Below are positions 14,579 through 19,192 of a DNA stretch of 19,192 nt, piece after piece. The notes under the pieces are model-generated. The model had not been told where the DNA came from and did no database searches. It worked only from the letters and a program-made list of their open reading frames with translations. Both the position numbers and the translations under genes were made by a program. This stretch comes from RGIG9041 sp045612565 (GTDB lineage Bacteria > Bacillota > Clostridia > Oscillospirales > QAKW01), in the NCBI GenBank assembly GCA_045612565.1, contig JAZKZG010000070.1, forward strand, positions 1 to 19,192, written 5' to 3'. The first letter of the stretch is position 1, and every line of letters starts with the position of its first letter.

Positions 14579-15127
14579 ATGAACGGAGAAACAAGACGTA
14601 ACGAAATAATCAATGTTCTTTTATCAGCCGATGTCCCCGTTTCAGCCTCAACCCTTGCAAAGCAGTTTGGAGTAAGCAGACAGGTGATTGTGCAGGATAT
14701 TGCACTTATCCGTGCCGCAGGAAACGAAATAATATCGCTTTCGCGCGGATATAAAATATCATCATCAAAAATGTGCCGACGTGTTTTCAAACTGCATCAG
14801 ACTGATGACAGTGTAGAAAAAGAACTAAATCTCATTGTCGATAACGGCGGTGTAATAATTGATGTGTTTATTTATCACAGGTCATACGGTATGGTACGCG
14901 CTAATATGAACGTTAAAAACCGTGCTGATGTTCAATGTTTTTTAAATGATCTCAAGACAGGCAAATCAAGCCTTCTTTCAAACGCAACAAGCGGTTATCA
15001 CTATCATACTGTCGAGGCAGAGACCGAGCAGATTCTGGATTCAATTCAGTCGGCACTTGAAAAGGAAGGATTTATTGCACCTCTTCAGGAGTATGAACCC
15101 GACAATATTGTTGGTATGTCAAAATAA
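14579..15127 (+). CDS. niaR: NAD biosynthesis repressor NiaR (HTH plus 3H domain)
   Basis: This is a niacin-responsive transcriptional repressor of the NiaR/YrxA family, expected to repress the nad genes when nicotinic acid is present. At 182 residues it has the family length. An N-terminal winged helix-turn-helix of the HTH_11 type is at about 5-62, with the recognition region STLAKQFGVSRQVIVQDIAL (24-43). A C-terminal 3H domain is named for its conserved histidines: H73 (KLHQTDD), H100 (YHRSYG), and H141 and H143 (GYHYHT). Together with a nearby Glu (E80 or E82), these should form the metal and effector site, by analogy with the Thermotoga protein TM1602. AGGAGG lies ahead of the ATG, and the gap to nadC is 10 bases, so it is the last gene of the operon it probably controls (autoregulation is inference). 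Confidence 0.95.
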   Translation: MNGETRRNEIINVLLSADVPVSASTLAKQFGVSRQVIVQDIALIRAAGNEIISLSRGYKISSSKMCRRVFKLHQTDDSVEKELNLIVDNGGVIIDVFIYHRSYGMVRANMNVKNRADVQCFLNDLKTGKSSLLSNATSGYHYHTVEAETEQILDSIQSALEKEGFIAPLQEYEPDNIVGMSK

Positions 15128-15128
15128 T

Positions 15129-15169
15129 AAAAAATGCTCAGGGCACATTTACGCCTTTGAGCATTTTTT
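15129..15169 (+). terminator. Terminator of the nadB-nadC-niaR operon
   Basis: A 12-base stem AAAAAATGCTCA (15129-15140) with TGAGCATTTTTT (15158-15169) begins just after the niaR stop. A 17-base interior carries weak further G-C pairing. The T-run gives a typical intrinsic terminator. Confidence 0.85.
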
Positions 15170-15170
15170 G

Positions 15171-15199
15171 TTGACTTATATAATATTGATATATATAAT
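15171..15199 (+). promoter_or_regulatory. Promoter of the LRR surface protein gene
   Basis: TTGACT (15171-15176, five of six) and a perfect TATAAT (15194-15199) have a 17-base spacer, immediately after the niaR terminator. The leader of about 50 bases is A/T-rich, without a recognisable riboswitch or T-box. Confidence 0.8.
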
Positions 15200-15254
15200 A
15201 TACATAAATATGAATTTTGCAATTTAGAAAAACTCGGAAGGGGTTTTTAAAAAT

Positions 15255-18200
15255 ATGAAAAAACGGATTATAAGTGTTATAGTTGTTATGGTAATGCTTT
15301 TGGGGCTAATACCTACTGTAACATTTGCACAAACAACTGCAGGGTTTGCAATCGGCTCAAACCTTATAGGTCAGTTTGACGAGTCAACAGGCACACTTGT
15401 GATATCCGGCACAGGAGCATGGCAATCGGGTGCCGTAATATCAGACGATATAAAATCTCAGATATTAAATCTTGAGATAGGTGATGGCATTACATCTGTT
15501 TGTGAGGACGCTTTTTTGGGTTGCTCGTCACTCAAAACCGTCAGTCTTCCAAAATCTTTGACAACAATAGGCAATAATGCCTTTTTAAACTGTAACAATC
15601 TGGATGAGTTGAAATATGGCGGCACAAGGGCAAATTTTGCAAAAATCGACTTGACCGAAGGCAACAATATTCTTTACCAAATCGACGCTTCTTATGTTTA
15701 TCCCAAGGCAAGTGAAGGTCTTGAATTTGAAATTTCTCCATACAGTGATTATGAATATATTGTATCAGGAATTGGTACATGTACCGATTCAGAACTCATT
15801 CTGCCCGAAAAATACAACGGAAAAACGGTTACCGGTATAGCGCAAAGTGCATTTGAAGACAACACAAACATAACAGGTGTATATATTCCCTCAACATACG
15901 AGGATATAAGTAAATATACTTTCAGAAACTGTACAAATCTGCGCTGGGCAGAAGTTCATAGTCGTATAGATTCCAGCATATCAAGCGGCTATCGGGACCA
16001 AAAAGCATCCGGCACATTTAACGGCTGTTCTTCTTTGGAGTATCTTTATATAACAGACGTTGAAGTAAAAGCAGGAACCGTAGGCGGTTATCCGAACGAT
16101 TATCCAATAGGTTATTGGTTTGCAGGGACTTCATATAATAATAGCACTTCCTGTACACAAGGCTATCGTGATTTTAACACAGCAACAATGAAAAGTATTA
16201 CATATTACTTCCCAAACTCGCTAAAAACAGTTGAAGTGGCAGGCGGTGGAGATCTTGTTTCACCTTTTTCCGGTTGTTCAACAATCGAAAAAATAATTCT
16301 TCGAATCGGTTGTTCACTTAGCGGATGCACAGGTGTTAAAGAGGTTATTTTGCCAAAAAACACCGTATCAATTGGAAACAATGCATTTTATAACTGTAGT
16401 TCACTTACAAAAATAGAAATACCAGATACTGTGACTTCTGCCGGATGGAATGCTTTTAAGGGATGTACCGGTTTACAAGATGAAAACGGATTTGTTATAT
16501 TTGATGATCGTTTGTTTAGTTATAACGGTTCCGATACATCGGTTATAATACCAGATAATGTAACAAAAATTTTTGATTACGCATTTTATAATTGCAGAGA
16601 TATCACTTCAATTACAATACCTGATAGCGTCACATCAATCGGCGAATATGCATTTGAGCGTTGTGATTCACTTCAAAAAGTAAATATAACTGATGTTGCA
16701 AAGTGGTGCGCGGTTGATTTTGGTGGTTCTGATTCAAACCCGCTTGTTTATGCAAAAAATCTTTACTTAAACAACCAACTTATAACAGACCTTATAATCC
16801 CCGAGGGTGTAACATCAATTGATAATGGTGCATTTAAATATTGTGCCCATATTAAGTCTGTAACCCTTCCAAACAGTATAACAACAATCGGTGGCAGTGC
16901 ATTTGAAGGCTGTACCGGTCTTACGTCTGTAACCATTCCAAACAGTGTAACAACAATTGGTGGCAGTGCATTTTATGGCTGTACCGGTCTTACGTCTGTA
17001 ACCATTCCAGATAGTGTAACATCAATCGGTGGCAGTGCATTTAGTGGCTGTACCGGTATTACATCGGTTACAATTCCAAACAGTGTAACAACAATCGGTG
17101 GCAGTGCATTTAGTGGCTGTACCGGTCTTACGTCTGTATCCATTCCAAATAGTGTAACATCAATCGGTGGCAGTGCATTTAGTGGCTGTACCGGTCTTAC
17201 GTCTGTAATCATTCCAAATAGTGTAACCTCAATTGGTAAAAGTGCATTTTATGGCTGTACCGGTCTTACATCAATCACAGTTCCCGATAGCGTAACCTCA
17301 ATTGGTGATTACGCATTTTATAATACAGCTTATTATAATGACACTCAGAATTGGCAGGATGGTGTGCTTTATGCAGGTAACTATCTTATAAAGGCAAATA
17401 GTACTGATTTACCGGCATCTTATACAATAAAATCGGGTACTCGTGTGATTGCTGATTATGCATTTTCATATTGTTCCAATCTTACATCAATTACAATTCC
17501 GGATGGCGTAATAACAATTGGAAATTATGCATTCAATTATTGTACCGGTCTTACATCAATTACACTTCCATACGGTGTAACATCAATTGGTGCAGATGCA
17601 TTTTATAATTGTACAAATCTGGCATCAATCACAATCCCCGATAGTGTAACTTCAATTGGTGCAGATGCATTTTATAAGTGTACCGCGCTTAAATCGGTCA
17701 ATATCCCCAACGGTGTAACCTCGATAGGCGCGTATACGTTTTATGAATGTAAGGCTCTTCAATCAATAACAATCGGTAGCGGTGTATCTTCAATTGGTTA
17801 TAAAGCTTTTTATGGTTGCTATAATCTTACAAAAGTGTATATGACTGACCTTACAAATTGGTGTTCAATTGATTTTGGTGATAGTAATGGGTGGTATGAT
17901 TCAAACCCGTTTTATTATGCAGGTAATCTCTATTTAAATAACCAACTTGTGACAAATCTTGTGATCCCTGACGGTATAACTTCAATTGGAAATCATGCAT
18001 TTTCATATTTTGGCGCTATTGAGACTGTAACAATTCCTGAAAGTGTAACATCAATCGGTGAAAGTGCGTTTAGCGGTTGCTCAAAACTCACATCAGTCAC
18101 AATTCCCGATAGCGTAACTTCAATCGGCAGTGGCGCGTTTGATAGTTGCTCTAATCTGAAAAACATATATATAACTGATATATCAAACTGGTTAACCAAT

Positions 18201-19192
18201 GGATTGGCAAAGGGCCTTTTTTCATATAGTCCACAGTGCTATAATCTTTATTTAAATAATGAACTTGTAACCGACTTTATATTCCCTGATGGTACAACTT
18301 CAATTCCTGATTACGCTTTTTATTATTGTTCATCACTTGATTCGATTACAATTCCTGACGGTGTAACATCAATAGGAGATTATGCTTTTTGCGCCACCTA
18401 TATTACATCGGTAACAATACCCGAAAGCGTAACTTCAATTGGCGATTATGCATTTAGTAGTACCGATCTTACATCAGTAGAACTTCCCGAAGGTGTGTCT
18501 TCGATTGGTGATTATGCATTTTATTATTGCTCAAAACTTACATCGGTAACACTACCCGAAGGGGTGACTTCAATTGGTGCCGGAACTTTTTATTATTGCT
18601 CAAATCTTACATCAGTCACAATACCCAATAGCATAACTTCGATAGGTGCATCTGCGTTTTATAATTGTAATAACTTGACCAACATATACTATAATGGCAG
18701 TTCGGCTGATTATAGCCTGTTAGAAAACGCACCTACAGCATCAAATATGTATTTTGTCGAAAAATATAATATTGGCAACAACCTTTTGGCAACATTAAAA
18801 CAAGCAACAGGCGAACTCATAGTATCCGGCGAAGGCAGTTGGCAAAAAGGCGTTAAAATTCCCGACGATTTCAAACCATACATAAAAACTGTTGAAATAG
18901 GCGAGGGCGTCACCTCAATTGCCGACTATGCATTTTATAACTGCCCGTTACTCGAGTCAATTTCACTCCCCACTACGCTTAAAACAATTGGCGGCGGTGC
19001 TTTTGAAAGTTGTAAACTGTTAACATCAGTTGAAATCCCCGAGGGTGTAACCACAATCGGCTACTATGCTTTTAGCACCTGTACTGCACTTGAAAATATA
19101 TCACTCCCAAGCACTGTTACTTCAATCGGTACAAATGCTTTTAATAATTGTACTGCTCTAAAAACAGTAAACTATGGCGGAACAGATGAGCA
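15255..19192 (+). CDS. Secreted BspA-like leucine-rich-repeat protein (3' end outside window)
   Basis: The frame opens at the ATG at 15255 (GGAAGGGG about 11 bases upstream) and stays open for 1,312 codons to the window edge, so the C-terminus is not seen. Residues 1-25 are a clear signal peptide (MKKR, a hydrophobic core, then TFA before Q26). The rest is BspA-type LRR_5 repeats of about 23 residues following the pattern IPxSVTSIGxxAFxxCTxLTS. They are interrupted by longer inserts: three related tryptophan-containing inserts of the form ITDxxxW...NLYLNNxLVTDLIIP near 16684, 17839 and 18166, and one GVLYAGNYLIKA insert near 17361. A module with a TGxLxxSGxGxW motif precedes the first array (about 15345-15520) and recurs near 18768-18960, so the protein is a repeat of a larger architecture. 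Such proteins are typically exported surface or adhesion proteins of gut and oral anaerobes. Any anchor domain lies beyond the window. Confidence 0.93.
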   Translation, partial: MKKRIISVIVVMVMLLGLIPTVTFAQTTAGFAIGSNLIGQFDESTGTLVISGTGAWQSGAVISDDIKSQILNLEIGDGITSVCEDAFLGCSSLKTVSLPKSLTTIGNNAFLNCNNLDELKYGGTRANFAKIDLTEGNNILYQIDASYVYPKASEGLEFEISPYSDYEYIVSGIGTCTDSELILPEKYNGKTVTGIAQSAFEDNTNITGVYIPSTYEDISKYTFRNCTNLRWAEVHSRIDSSISSGYRDQKASGTFNGCSSLEYLYITDVEVKAGTVGGYPNDYPIGYWFAGTSYNNSTSCTQGYRDFNTATMKSITYYFPNSLKTVEVAGGGDLVSPFSGCSTIEKIILRIGCSLSGCTGVKEVILPKNTVSIGNNAFYNCSSLTKIEIPDTVTSAGWNAFKGCTGLQDENGFVIFDDRLFSYNGSDTSVIIPDNVTKIFDYAFYNCRDITSITIPDSVTSIGEYAFERCDSLQKVNITDVAKWCAVDFGGSDSNPLVYAKNLYLNNQLITDLIIPEGVTSIDNGAFKYCAHIKSVTLPNSITTIGGSAFEGCTGLTSVTIPNSVTTIGGSAFYGCTGLTSVTIPDSVTSIGGSAFSGCTGITSVTIPNSVTTIGGSAFSGCTGLTSVSIPNSVTSIGGSAFSGCTGLTSVIIPNSVTSIGKSAFYGCTGLTSITVPDSVTSIGDYAFYNTAYYNDTQNWQDGVLYAGNYLIKANSTDLPASYTIKSGTRVIADYAFSYCSNLTSITIPDGVITIGNYAFNYCTGLTSITLPYGVTSIGADAFYNCTNLASITIPDSVTSIGADAFYKCTALKSVNIPNGVTSIGAYTFYECKALQSITIGSGVSSIGYKAFYGCYNLTKVYMTDLTNWCSIDFGDSNGWYDSNPFYYAGNLYLNNQLVTNLVIPDGITSIGNHAFSYFGAIETVTIPESVTSIGESAFSGCSKLTSVTIPDSVTSIGSGAFDSCSNLKNIYITDISNWLTNGLAKGLFSYSPQCYNLYLNNELVTDFIFPDGTTSIPDYAFYYCSSLDSITIPDGVTSIGDYAFCATYITSVTIPESVTSIGDYAFSSTDLTSVELPEGVSSIGDYAFYYCSKLTSVTLPEGVTSIGAGTFYYCSNLTSVTIPNSITSIGASAFYNCNNLTNIYYNGSSADYSLLENAPTASNMYFVEKYNIGNNLLATLKQATGELIVSGEGSWQKGVKIPDDFKPYIKTVEIGEGVTSIADYAFYNCPLLESISLPTTLKTIGGGAFESCKLLTSVEIPEGVTTIGYYAFSTCTALENISLPSTVTSIGTNAFNNCTALKTVNYGGTDE
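16891..17235 (+). repeat. Five near-identical 69-bp tandem units in the LRR gene
   Basis: GTGGCAGTGCATTT recurs at 16891, 16960, 17029, 17098 and 17167, exactly 69 bases (23 codons) apart. The intervening GGCTGTACCGGTCTTAC and ATTCCAAA-AGTGTAAC stretches are nearly unchanged. A sixth, diverged copy starts at 17236. The remaining LRR units of the gene differ far more at the nucleotide level, so this block looks like recent in-frame amplification. Confidence 0.9.

Noticed and set aside
16973..17212. 79-codon minus-strand open frame with internal repeats
   Set aside because: It is the antisense reading of the 69-bp LRR units; its regularity is inherited from them.
16870..17290. CRISPR array suggested by regular repeats
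   Set aside because: The repeat is 69 bases with no unrelated spacers, stays in one open frame, and encodes LRR units.

Overview
The window looks like a chromosomal piece of a low-GC Bacillota, most likely an uncultured, probably gut-associated Clostridia. The reasons are AGGAGG-type ribosome binding sites on almost every gene, sigma-A-type promoters with 16-17 base spacers, a NiaR-type NAD repressor, and a secreted BspA-like leucine-rich-repeat protein. This placement is inference; no rRNA or ribosomal protein is present.

Layout. (1) 1-268: a GC-richer, non-coding edge segment with hairpins, then a minus-strand elongator tRNA-Met(CAT) with its own terminator and consensus promoter. (2) 415-6448, plus: a tight four-gene cluster, trkA-trkH (K+ uptake), a 75-residue unknown protein, and a 990-residue fusion of a 12-helix MFS transporter to a complete GH2 glycoside hydrolase. 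(3) 6463-8131, minus: a Cof-type HAD phosphatase followed by a ZIP metal transporter, converging on the fusion gene across a shared terminator. (4) 8240-11024, plus: a two-domain nitrilase-GDPD enzyme coupled to a second MFS transporter, divergent from the HAD gene. (5) 11057-15127: de novo NAD synthesis, with nadA (and a 64-residue unknown downstream of it) on minus, and nadB-nadC-niaR on plus. A 167-base divergent promoter region carries candidate operator palindromes. (6) 15255 to the window end, plus: an LRR protein of more than 1,300 residues, cut by the window edge.

Functional reading. NadB (aspartate to iminoaspartate), NadA (iminoaspartate plus DHAP to quinolinate) and NadC (quinolinate plus PRPP to NaMN) form a complete route to nicotinate mononucleotide. 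It is encoded next to the repressor that probably senses niacin. Two gene pairs couple uptake to hydrolysis, one by covalent fusion (MFS-GH2) and one by translational coupling (nitrilase-GDPD then MFS). These two composite enzymes are the least conventional content of the window. The remaining genes are ordinary housekeeping or surface functions.
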